Shown here piece after piece: positions 8,793-17,944 of a stretch of DNA of 64,000 bases; within the stretch, counting starts at the first letter, position 1; every line of letters begins with the position of its first letter. The position numbers and the translations under genes are program-made. This DNA comes from Stigmatella ashevillena. GTDB taxonomy: Bacteria > Myxococcota > Myxococcia > Myxococcales > Myxococcaceae. Location: assembly GCF_028368975.1 (NCBI RefSeq), contig NZ_JAQNDM010000002.1, forward strand, positions 7,062,425 through 7,126,424, in the 5' to 3' direction. The notes under the pieces were generated by a model. The model did not search any database, was not told the DNA's origin, and was given only the letters and a program-made list of their open reading frames with translations.

Positions 8793-10091
<1,299 letters not shown>

Positions 10092-10106
10092 GGAGAACAC
10101 AAAGCC

Positions 10107-11231
10107 ATGTCCAACAAGTTCAAGAGCATCGAGACGAAGTACTACGAGGAGCGCCAGGAGCTGTTCGATGGGCTCAAGCGCCTGGACCGCCGCGCCTTCA
10201 TGCGCGTGGCGGGCGCATCCGCCGGCATTGTCGCCGGCATGGGGCTGGTGACGCCCGCGAGCTTCCAGCTCGTCCAGGTGGCCGAGGCCCAGGACAACCC
10301 GGAGAAGCCGAAGTTCACCTTCGCGTACATCTCCGACACGCACCTGTATGAGCAGAAGCTCAATGACCGGTTCGTGCGCTCCATCCTCAAGGCGGTGGAC
10401 GATGTGAACGCGCTGGACCCGCAGCCGGACTTCGTCCTGTTCGGCGGAGACCTGGCGCAGCTGGGGCAGGCCGGCGAGCTGAAGCTGGGGGCGCAGATCC
10501 TCAAGAGCGTGAAGGCGCCCGTGAGGATGATGGTGGGCGAGCACGACTGGTTCCTCGACATGGGCGAGCTGTGGCGCGAGCTGTTCGGCGAGCCCACCTA
10601 CTCGTTCGAGCACAAGGGCATCCACTTCGTGGTGCTCAACTCCATCCAGGAGAAGGATTTCTGGACGGAGCGAGGCCTGACGCCCAAGGAGCGCATGCAG
10701 ATCGTCGCCGGCCTGGACAACGGGATTCAGTCCCGCTTCGAGGTCGGTGCCGAGCAGCGCGCGTGGCTCCAGAAGGACCTGGCCAAGGTGGACAAGAAGA
10801 CGCCGGTCATCGTCTTCAGCCACTCGCCGCTCTACAAGTACTACAAGCCCTGGAACTTCTGGACGGACGACGCGGACGAGGTGCAGGCGCTCCTCAAGCC
10901 CTTCGAGAAGGTGACGGTCATCCACGGCCACACGCACCAGTTGCTCACCAACCGCATCAACAACATCCACTTCCACGGCATGCTGTCCACCGCGTGGCCC
11001 TGGCCGTACGCCCCGGAGGGCTTGCCCTCCTTCACCACGCAGATGAACCGCGCGGATCCGTTCAGCGCCTTCGATGGGTGCGGTGACGGGCGCATGGATG
11101 TGCTCGAGGCAGGCCTCGTCAACAAGCTCTACAACCTGTGGGAGCGCAACCCCATCACCGTGCGCGCGAGCTACCTCGCGTCCAACGGGAAGAAGGATGC
11201 GCCCCCCCGCCCCAAGCTCCCCACCTACTGA
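10107..11231 (+). CDS. Tat-exported metallophosphoesterase
   Basis: A 374-residue protein. A twin-arginine motif (DRRAFMRVAG, Arg28-Arg29) precedes a hydrophobic stretch and an AEAQ cleavage site, so it is exported folded by Tat. The calcineurin-like metal-binding motifs are all present: SDTH (Asp77, His79), GGDLAQ, GEHD in place of the usual GNHD, FSHSPL and HGHTH. The family hydrolyses phosphomono- or diesters with a di-metal centre. The GNHD Asn, normally a metal ligand, is replaced by Glu, which is unusual. It lies between two heme proteins in one operon, hinting at a shared periplasmic process. Confidence 0.9.
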   Translation: MSNKFKSIETKYYEERQELFDGLKRLDRRAFMRVAGASAGIVAGMGLVTPASFQLVQVAEAQDNPEKPKFTFAYISDTHLYEQKLNDRFVRSILKAVDDVNALDPQPDFVLFGGDLAQLGQAGELKLGAQILKSVKAPVRMMVGEHDWFLDMGELWRELFGEPTYSFEHKGIHFVVLNSIQEKDFWTERGLTPKERMQIVAGLDNGIQSRFEVGAEQRAWLQKDLAKVDKKTPVIVFSHSPLYKYYKPWNFWTDDADEVQALLKPFEKVTVIHGHTHQLLTNRINNIHFHGMLSTAWPWPYAPEGLPSFTTQMNRADPFSAFDGCGDGRMDVLEAGLVNKLYNLWERNPITVRASYLASNGKKDAPPRPKLPTY

Positions 11232-11245
11232 GCGAGGACACCGGC

Positions 11246-12070
11246 ATGAACTTCCAGACAAAACTCCTCGCAGGACTCATCGCGGCCAGCTCTCTGGCGG
11301 GCGGTGCGGCACTCGCCACCGGCTCCGGGCTCAAGGCCGAGCCGCTTCCCCAACACAAAGTCCCCGTCTCCAAGGAGGGCAACCTCGTCGTCGGCCTGTG
11401 CGACGGCGTGACGTCCATGGAGGTAGAAGGGGTGAAGGACGGCCAGTCGATGACGCGCGACCAGGCCCAGGCCGTCTCCACCGCGTTGATGGCCGAGTGG
11501 CGCCGCAAGAACCCGGACGCGAACTGGGACGATGTGCCCCCGCCAGCGAAGGCCGTGGCACAGGCGGGCAAGCCCAAGGCGCCGGGCACGCCGCCCGCCG
11601 CGGTGGATGCCACTCAGCAGAAGCCCTCGGCGGGCGGAGCGGTGAAGAACGCCGGGCAGAGCGCGGCGTCGGGTGCCTCGGAGGTGGCGGCGCAGAAGGA
11701 CGCCAACCTCCAGACGGGCCACACCTATGGCGCGTTCAGCGAGCGGGACGAGAAGATCTGGGCCGACTCCACGCAGGCCTTCGTGGATGAGGGGCACCGC
11801 GTCTTCCACGACGCGGCGGCGCTGGGCGGCACCATCGCGGTGTCGTGCGACATGTGCCATCCGGACGCGGCCAATACACACCCGGAGACGTATCCGAAGT
11901 ACCAGGTGCAGCTGGGCCGTGTGGCGATGCTGCGCGACATGATCAACTGGTGCATCCAGAACCCGGTGCGCGGCAAGCCTCTGGGCGATGACGACCCGAA
12001 GATGAAGGCCATGGAGGCGTACATCTACGCCCGCCGCAAGGGTGTGCCGCTGGAGTTTGGCAAGCACTGA
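11246..12070 (+). CDS. Periplasmic c-type cytochrome
   Basis: A 274-residue protein starting at the ATG at 11246, with GAGG ten bases upstream and a signal peptide ending ALATG. Residues 95-155 are a low-complexity Ala/Pro/Gln linker. The C-terminal domain has a single heme site, CDMCH at 201-205, followed by RDMINWCIQNPVRG. The RDMINWC segment is reminiscent of SoxA/TsdA-type cytochromes, whose partner cysteine can be functional. I infer an electron donor or acceptor for the peroxidase encoded upstream. It is the last gene before a strong terminator. Confidence 0.85.
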   Translation: MNFQTKLLAGLIAASSLAGGAALATGSGLKAEPLPQHKVPVSKEGNLVVGLCDGVTSMEVEGVKDGQSMTRDQAQAVSTALMAEWRRKNPDANWDDVPPPAKAVAQAGKPKAPGTPPAAVDATQQKPSAGGAVKNAGQSAASGASEVAAQKDANLQTGHTYGAFSERDEKIWADSTQAFVDEGHRVFHDAAALGGTIAVSCDMCHPDAANTHPETYPKYQVQLGRVAMLRDMINWCIQNPVRGKPLGDDDPKMKAMEAYIYARRKGVPLEFGKH

Positions 12071-12090
12071 CAACTGGGCTGAGACGATCA

Positions 12091-12131
12091 GGGCCGTGTG
12101 AGGCGCTCAGGCTTCACACGGCCCTTTCTCT
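12091..12131 (+). terminator. Rho-independent terminator of the peroxidase-cytochrome operon
   Basis: A perfect 11-base inverted repeat (GGGCCGTGTGA at 12091-12101 and TCACACGGCCC at 12114-12124) with a 12-base loop, followed by TTTCTCTT. It lies 20 bases after the cytochrome stop codon. Confidence 0.88.
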
Positions 12132-12162
12132 TGGACGACGGCTGCTCCCGTGCGGCAGCCCG

Positions 12163-12993
12163 CTACGGGTGCGGCTGGGCTGCGGGCCTGAGGCCCTCGT
12201 TGGGGCTGACGAGGAGGAGGCTCCCTGCGAGCTTGAAGACGTTTTGATCGAGAAATCTCATGATGGCATCGGCGCGCGAGGACACGTCGAGCATCTGAAT
12301 GAGCCGGGCCCCCGTTTCGATGGCGGGGAGCGCGCCCAGCGTGTTCTCCATGCGCTGCCTCAAGGTCTTCCCAGGACACAGCTCGTCCTGGGAGGCTTCG
12401 GCAGGGCTGTGCGCGAAGGAGTCCTGGATCAGGTGGAGCAGGATGCCAGCGGCCCGATGCGGGGCATGGCTGGCGAGGATCGGCTTGAGTCCCCACGTGC
12501 AGGGGCCCTTGAGAAAGGGCTGAGTCCCCTCGAACCGCGCGGCCTGGAGCTGGAACTGGGGGCTGGAATCCATCTTGCCCAACGCCAGCTCGACAGCGAA
12601 CCGCGACCACTCGAGCACCTTCGAGACCCGGCCCGGCTTGAACTCGCCCGGCCCGCCCAGGCAGGCGGGGGCATCGGGCCAGCTCACCCCCCGGAGGAAC
12701 TCCTGCGCTTTGAGAGGGGCCTCCCTCGGATCGGCATAGCCCTCCGCGTCCCAGCGGGGCAGCGCCGTCAAGTCAATGCCGTTGAGCAAGCTCCCCCCCG
12801 CATAGGAGGGGCTCTTCGCGCGGGCGGTCTCCAAGGCCCTTCTCAGCGTGAGAAGGGTCATGCTCTCGTGGACTGATTTTGCTGAATTCCAAGAGCCCGC
12901 GATTTCTTGGCAAGACTTGTGGAGCGGCATGCATGGCCTCTGCTCACTCGCGTTGAGGATGGCATTGTAGACCTCTGCAAAGGAGAGCGGCAA
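12163..12993 (-). CDS. Putative zinc-dependent phospholipase C-like protein
   Basis: A protein of about 276 residues. The only motif I recognise is HLIQDSFAHS near residue 186, which resembles the helical metal-binding segment of zinc-dependent phospholipase C/S1-P1 nuclease proteins. LHLIQD preceded by HAPHR supports this. The start is unclear. The listed TTG at 12993 begins a hydrophobic stretch (MPLSFAEVY) but has no good ribosome site, and the frame is open only about 30 codons further, with no ATG or GTG. A signal peptide may be split by a frameshift just upstream, since a neighbouring frame from about 13061 reads MSSSKAFTIVLGL. Function is tentative. Confidence 0.5.
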   Translation of the reverse strand: MPLSFAEVYNAILNASEQRPCMPLHKSCQEIAGSWNSAKSVHESMTLLTLRRALETARAKSPSYAGGSLLNGIDLTALPRWDAEGYADPREAPLKAQEFLRGVSWPDAPACLGGPGEFKPGRVSKVLEWSRFAVELALGKMDSSPQFQLQAARFEGTQPFLKGPCTWGLKPILASHAPHRAAGILLHLIQDSFAHSPAEASQDELCPGKTLRQRMENTLGALPAIETGARLIQMLDVSSRADAIMRFLDQNVFKLAGSLLLVSPNEGLRPAAQPHP

Positions 12994-13079
12994 GACCAGG
13001 GCCTGCAGCCGGTGGGATGCGTCAATCCCAGAACAATCGTAAAGGCTTTCGAGGAAGACAATTCATTGGAGGAGAAGGC

Positions 13080-13880
13080 TCATGAGCTCCTCCGGCTCAG
13101 GAGCACGAGCACCGACAAGGCAAGGAGTGCCATTCCAGCGGACAATCCCTGGCTGGCAAGTGGATCTGGATTCGCGGCACAGCCGCTTGGTTGCTCGGCT
13201 TCCAAGAAGGGGGAGACGAAATCCTCCCAGAAGACATCCGCGCGCATCCCATAAGCCCGCATCTCCGGTGCGCACTCCGTGCTGCCAGATTGGATGAGCC
13301 CCACCAGCCGCTCCTCCCCGCCGGTGGTCAGCAGGATGGCGCCCCCAGAATCTCGGAAACAGGGAATGGCTGGGCCCGCGGCAAGGGAGAGCCGGGTCTC
13401 GTCGAGCCCCGCGAGCACCGCGGTGCCGGTGTGCTTCGCGGCGGGGTCCTCCTCCTCGCGGGAGCGCTTGCCAAAGCCGACGATGCGGACGGTTCGCCCC
13501 ACATCGGAGGCGGTGAGCAGCCCCCTCTTCGGCCAGGGGACGGGGGCCGCCGGCCGGGCCAGCCGCAGAAGCGCGATGTCTTGCAAGGGCGCGGAGGGCA
13601 TGTACGCCGGGTGCACCTCCACGCGGGAGACGGGCACGGTCTCCCCGTCCACGCCGGGCTCGGTGCCCAGGAAGACGGAGAGATCCCGGGGGAGGGCTGC
13701 GCAGTGCGCCGCGGTGAGCACCACCTGCGGGGAGAGCAGGACGCCGGAGCAGAACAGCCGGCCTCCATTCAGCAGGGCCACCACCGTGGGGTCCGTCGGG
13801 GCGGGGGTCCCTCCGATGATGGCCCCTGGAATCGGACTGACTCCCAGCGCCAGCGAGAGCACCCACGTCAGCCGTTGCAT
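13080..13880 (-). CDS. Trypsin-like serine protease with C-terminal membrane tail
   Basis: A 266-residue protein with a signal peptide (to about residue 19), then IIGG as at the activated N-terminus of S1 proteases. The catalytic triad is complete: His in TAAHC, Asp in DIALL and Ser in FRDSGGA. The oxyanion-hole position before Asp-Ser is Arg instead of the usual Gly, which may alter activity. The last 34 residues have a cysteine (SGCAANPD), a hydrophobic segment (MALLALSVLVLL) and SRRSS. This matches the general layout of the myxobacterial MYXO-CTERM surface-sorting tail in a degenerate form. It should be a secreted, envelope-held protease. Confidence 0.85.
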   Translation of the reverse strand: MQRLTWVLSLALGVSPIPGAIIGGTPAPTDPTVVALLNGGRLFCSGVLLSPQVVLTAAHCAALPRDLSVFLGTEPGVDGETVPVSRVEVHPAYMPSAPLQDIALLRLARPAAPVPWPKRGLLTASDVGRTVRIVGFGKRSREEEDPAAKHTGTAVLAGLDETRLSLAAGPAIPCFRDSGGAILLTTGGEERLVGLIQSGSTECAPEMRAYGMRADVFWEDFVSPFLEAEQPSGCAANPDPLASQGLSAGMALLALSVLVLLSRRSS

Positions 13881-13924
13881 GGAGGCTCTCGCGGGTTCAA
13901 GGGGCAGGGGCCCGCGTTCTGTTG

Positions 13925-14476
13925 TTAGCAGCCACAGTTCTGGGAATTGCGCACGAGACAGTCATTGAGCGTCGGCCAGCCATAGTGCGCATATCCGGGG
14001 TCGACCGAGCACATATAGGTCCCGGCGGTCAGGCAGAGGAAATCGCAGTACGGCGCTTCCTGCTCGCTCGGGCGGTTCAAGGACAGCACCTGTCCGTTGA
14101 TGACGCCATACAGGTTCTTCTCCTCCAGCTTCGCCTGGCTCGAAGATTTCTGGATTTGTGCGAACACCAAGGCCACCTCACCCTGCGCGCTGAGCTGAAA
14201 CAAGACAGTTGCCCGCTCCTGGCCCCGGGCAAACGGTATTCCTAGCAGGGATTGCTCGTCCATCACGGCATCCGCCACATGATCGAGCTGCATCGTGAAT
14301 CCCTGGCCCTCCAGGAAGTGGCGGAGCAGCCGGGCGTCTGGGTTTGTCTTCATGAGTTGTTCGGCCATGGCCGGGGTGCCCTCGAGGTCTTCCCCGGCGG
14401 CAGAGCAGCCTCCCAGGGCGAGCAGGGAGCAAACACAGAGCATCAGGGCAGTACGAAGCTTCAGGGGGCGGTGCAT
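13925..14476 (-). CDS. Cysteine-rich lipoprotein of unknown function
   Basis: A 183-residue protein. The ATG at 14476 follows AAGGAG at a suitable distance. The signal peptide ends SLLALGGC, a clear lipobox. The mature region is acidic and helical. The last 45 residues carry six cysteines (C-x3-C-x7-C-x16-C-x7-C-x1-C, ending NCGC) that look like a small disulfide-bonded module. I recognise no family. It lies 44 bases upstream of the serine protease on the same strand, so cotranscription is possible, and the module could be a substrate or inhibitor of the protease (speculation). Confidence 0.65.
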   Translation of the reverse strand: MHRPLKLRTALMLCVCSLLALGGCSAAGEDLEGTPAMAEQLMKTNPDARLLRHFLEGQGFTMQLDHVADAVMDEQSLLGIPFARGQERATVLFQLSAQGEVALVFAQIQKSSSQAKLEEKNLYGVINGQVLSLNRPSEQEAPYCDFLCLTAGTYMCSVDPGYAHYGWPTLNDCLVRNSQNCGC

Positions 14477-14630
14477 GGGGGATCTCCTTGGAAGACTCCC
14501 GTCATAATCTTCCAAAATGCCCATGCGTCATGGGACTGACGCCGGGGGAAGACCTACGACTTAAGTCGGATGCGCCCGGGGAAGGATGGAAAGGAGAGAG
14601 GGGAGGGGACTTGTGCGAGGCTGCGCCCCC

Positions 14631-15308
14631 ATGACCTCTGGCTCCCTGGCTCCCCTCTTTCCCGCGGTCCGTGGAACGTCCGCAGAGGCCCGGTGGCCCC
14701 TGGCGCTTCTGGCGGTGTTGGTGTTGGTGCTGGTGCCAACGTTGATCTTCACGCCGGCGGGCCGCCTCAACTGGGTGCTGGAGACGGGTCCCGGGCTCAT
14801 CGGCATCGCCGTGTTGGCGGCCACCTTTCGCCGCTTCCCCATGTCCCGCTGGGTCTACGTGTGCGTCTTCTTGCACGTCCTGGTGTTGACCTATGGGGCC
14901 TACTACACCTACGCGCTCACCCCGCTGGGCAACTGGGCGCGTGACACCTTCGGCCTGTCACGCAATCCCTATGACCGGGTGGGCCACTTCGTGCAGGGGT
15001 TCTTTCCGGCCTTCATCATCCGCGAGGTGCTGATGCGGCGGACTCCCCTGCGCCAGGGTGGGTGGCTGGGCTTCCTGACGGGCTCGGTGGCGCTCGCCTT
15101 CAGCGCTTTCTACGAGTTGCTGGAGTGGTGGGCGGCGCTGGTCCTGGATCCTCAAGGAGGCGATGCCTTCCTCGGAACCCAGGGAGACATTTGGGACGCG
15201 CAGTGGGACATGTTCATGTGCCTGTGCGGCGCCACCCTGGCCCTGCTCTTCTTTTCCCGGGCCCACACGCGCAGCATCGAGCGGTTGACCGCCCGAAGCG
15301 CCTCCTGA
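14631..15308 (+). CDS. DUF2238 / YjdF family inner membrane protein
   Basis: A protein of about 225 residues with several hydrophobic helices and the family signatures GHFVQGFFPAFI, FYELLEWWAA and GTQGDIWDAQWDM. These polar motifs sit between helices and probably form the functional core. The E. coli homologue is YjdF, of unknown function. An ATG at 14586 would add 15 residues. I prefer 14631, which has GAGG upstream and fits the family N-terminus better. It converges on the permease pair, with only four bases between stop codons. Confidence 0.85.
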   Translation: MTSGSLAPLFPAVRGTSAEARWPLALLAVLVLVLVPTLIFTPAGRLNWVLETGPGLIGIAVLAATFRRFPMSRWVYVCVFLHVLVLTYGAYYTYALTPLGNWARDTFGLSRNPYDRVGHFVQGFFPAFIIREVLMRRTPLRQGGWLGFLTGSVALAFSAFYELLEWWAALVLDPQGGDAFLGTQGDIWDAQWDMFMCLCGATLALLFFSRAHTRSIERLTARSAS

Positions 15309-15312
15309 GCGG

Positions 15313-16536
15313 TTACTCCGTCCGCATGGCCTCCACCGGGTCCAGCTTCGCCGCGCGCGCGGCCGGGTAGATGCCGAAGCCCAGCCCCACCCCGCAGCTC
15401 ATCGCCAGCGACAGCAGCACCGACCAGGTGGGCACCTCCGTGGGCAGGTCCATCACCCACCGCGCCAGGTGGGACAGCCCGATGCCCAGCGCCACCCCCA
15501 TCAAGCCGCCGGCCAGCGACAGCACCACCGCCTCCGTGGCGAACTGCGCCAGGATGCGCCGCTTGCGCGCGCCCAGCGCCTTGCGGATGCCAATCTCCCG
15601 GGTCCGCTCCGTCACCGCCACGAGCATGATGTTCAGGATGCCGATGCCGCCCACCAGCAGCGACAGCAGGCACACGCCGAAGCTGGCCACGGAGATGATC
15701 TGGGACATGTTGTTGAACATCTCCGTGGTGCTCTCATTGGAGAACACGAAGAAGTCATCCTCCTGCGTGAGCTTGAGCCCATGCCGCCGCCGCATCAGGA
15801 TCGACACCTCGTCCTGAGCCCGCTGAAGGACCTCCGCGGAGTGGGCCTGGATGCTCACGCGGTAGTCTCTCACCCCGAGCAGCGGGCGGAAGGCCGTCAG
15901 CGGCATCATCACCTGGTTGTCCTGGCTGCCGCCCCCCATGAAGCTTCCTCGCCGCTTGAGGGTGCCCACCACCAGGAAGCCGCGGCCATGGAGGCGGAGC
16001 GTCTGTCCCAAGGCTTCTCCGCCCGGGAACAACGTGTCCGCCAGGTCCGCGCCAATCACGGCCACGCGCCGACCGTCCAGGTACTCGGTTTCCGTGAAGG
16101 CCCGTCCCTGGGCCACCGTGACCGAGTTCGTCTGGAAGTACTCGGGGGTGCCCGCCCAGATGCTCACGTTGGCGCGCGACTCGCGCAGCGCCGTGGACAC
16201 CTTCTGTCCGCCGCGCGAGTCCTCCGCCGCCGCCATCCGCACCGAGGGCAGCCCCCGGATGGCCTCCAGGTCTCCCTCGTTGAGCCGGGGCCGCCGTGCC
16301 AGCTCCGCCAGGGGCAGGTCTCCGCCGAAGGGCAGCCGCTGCACCTGGAAACAGTTGGCGCCCAGCTCGGACAGGTTCTCCGTCACCTGGTTGTGCAGGC
16401 CCTGGATGAGTCCCATCATCGCCACCACCGTGGTGGCGCCAATGACGATGCCCAGCAGCGTCAGGAAGGAGCGCAGCGGGTTGGAGAGGAATGTCCCGAA
16501 CGCCAGCCTCAGCGTGTCCCACACCGCCGTCATCAC
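15313..16536 (-). CDS. ABC transporter permease, MacB/FtsX type (second of pair)
   Basis: A 407-residue protein with one N-terminal helix (LRSFLTLLGIVIGATTVVAMMGL), a large periplasmic MacB core domain from about residue 45 to 270, and three C-terminal helices. These start with VGGIGILNIMLVAVTERTREIGIRKALGA, the classic FtsX/MacB signature. Family members are mechanotransmission permeases that work with a cytoplasmic ATPase. It lies 12 bases after a paralogous permease and could form a heterodimer with it. No ATP-binding protein gene is adjacent. Confidence 0.92.
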   Translation of the reverse strand: MMTAVWDTLRLAFGTFLSNPLRSFLTLLGIVIGATTVVAMMGLIQGLHNQVTENLSELGANCFQVQRLPFGGDLPLAELARRPRLNEGDLEAIRGLPSVRMAAAEDSRGGQKVSTALRESRANVSIWAGTPEYFQTNSVTVAQGRAFTETEYLDGRRVAVIGADLADTLFPGGEALGQTLRLHGRGFLVVGTLKRRGSFMGGGSQDNQVMMPLTAFRPLLGVRDYRVSIQAHSAEVLQRAQDEVSILMRRRHGLKLTQEDDFFVFSNESTTEMFNNMSQIISVASFGVCLLSLLVGGIGILNIMLVAVTERTREIGIRKALGARKRRILAQFATEAVVLSLAGGLMGVALGIGLSHLARWVMDLPTEVPTWSVLLSLAMSCGVGLGFGIYPAARAAKLDPVEAMRTE

Positions 16537-16548
16537 CGCTGTCTCTCC

Positions 16549-17775
16549 TCACTCATGGCGGAGGGCCTCCACCGGATCCAGATTCGCCGCCCGCGCCGCC
16601 GGCCAGATGCCGAACAGCAACCCCACCATCGCCGCGAAGCCCACGCCGAGCACCACCGTCAGCGGCTCCACTGCCGCCGCCAGCGGGGTGATGAACGAGA
16701 CCGTGCGCGCCAATCCCAGCCCCGCCACCGTGCCCAGCGTCCCCCCCACGGCGGACACGGCCGAAGCCTCCATCAGGAACTGCAAGACAATGGTGCGCTT
16801 GCGCGCTCCCATCGCCCGCCGGATGCCAATCTCCCGCGTCCGCTCCCTCACGGACACCAGCATGATGTTCATGATGCCGATGCCGCCCACCAGCAGCGTG
16901 ATGAGGCCCACGCCCACCGCCACGCCGTAGAGCGCGCCGGTGAGCTGGGCATAGATGTTGGCGAGCTGCTCGGGGCGGTTGATGGCGAAGTCATCGGGCA
17001 TGCCGGGGGGGGTGTTGCGTGCGCGCCGCAGCACGGAGGTGAGCTGGTCCTGCACCGCGAGCACGTTGTCCGGCGAGTCCACCGCCACGGCGATGTTGGG
17101 GGAGCGCCGCTTGCCGAAGTGCGCGAGGAAGGTGCGGGAGGGCACCAGCACCACGAGATCCTGGTTCTCCCCGAGGATGATGCCCTTGGGCTCCAACGTC
17201 CCCACCACGCGGTAGGGCTTGCCCTCCAGCATGAGGCGATGCCCCAGCGGATTGACGCCCGCGAAGAGGGTGCGCACCAGCTCCGCGCCGATGACGGCCA
17301 CCGCCGCGCGCTCGTCCATGTCCGTCTCGGAGAAGAAGCGTCCGCTGGCGACGACGAAGGAGGACACGGTGGTGTACTCGGGCGTGGTGCCCACCAGCAT
17401 CAGCGAGCTCATCTTCCGTTCCAGGAAGCGGCCCTCGCCTGCCTGAAAGAAGATCGGCGCGGCCGCCAGCACGTGCTCGGAGCCGTTGCGCACGGCCTCC
17501 ACCAGGTCCGCGGACAGGTCCTTGCGGTTGCGGTACTCCCACCAGTCGCCCTGCATCGTCCACGGGAACTTGGACACCTGGAGGGTGTTGGCGCCGATGT
17601 GCGAAAGCTGCTCTTCAAAAGAGCGGTTGATGCCCTGGATGATGCCGACAATGGCCAGCAGCGTACATACGCCTACGCCAATGCCCACCGTCGTGAGCAC
17701 CGTGCGCATGCGATTGGACTTGAGGGAGTACAGCGCGATGCGCGCTCCCTCCCACACATCGACCCGGAAACTCAC
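16549..17775 (-). CDS. ABC transporter permease, MacB/FtsX type (first of pair)
   Basis: A 408-residue paralogue of the next gene with the same layout: a first helix (RMRTVLTTVGIGVGVCTLLAIVGII), a MacB periplasmic domain, and the C-terminal FtsX bundle containing LVGGIGIMNIMLVSVRERTREIGIRRAMGA. It is the first gene of the two-permease unit. Its upstream neighbour is transcribed divergently, so the ATPase and any membrane-fusion protein must be encoded elsewhere or the pair must use a shared ATPase. The probable role is export of lipoproteins, peptides or small toxic molecules. Confidence 0.92.
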   Translation of the reverse strand: MSFRVDVWEGARIALYSLKSNRMRTVLTTVGIGVGVCTLLAIVGIIQGINRSFEEQLSHIGANTLQVSKFPWTMQGDWWEYRNRKDLSADLVEAVRNGSEHVLAAAPIFFQAGEGRFLERKMSSLMLVGTTPEYTTVSSFVVASGRFFSETDMDERAAVAVIGAELVRTLFAGVNPLGHRLMLEGKPYRVVGTLEPKGIILGENQDLVVLVPSRTFLAHFGKRRSPNIAVAVDSPDNVLAVQDQLTSVLRRARNTPPGMPDDFAINRPEQLANIYAQLTGALYGVAVGVGLITLLVGGIGIMNIMLVSVRERTREIGIRRAMGARKRTIVLQFLMEASAVSAVGGTLGTVAGLGLARTVSFITPLAAAVEPLTVVLGVGFAAMVGLLFGIWPAARAANLDPVEALRHE

Positions 17776-17944
17776 GCGAAGCCCTCTCTCCGCCAGTCGC
17801 CGGTCTGTCCGGGGGCTGGGGGTGGCGGGGACTCTACGCGCCAGGGGCCGGGTGATTGCGAGAAACCCGAGGGCCCGTCTTCCGTGTCAGGCTCGGTCCG
17901 TCCGGTGGGAGCGCTCGTGCAGGCGGGGAGTGTGCTAGATCGCC

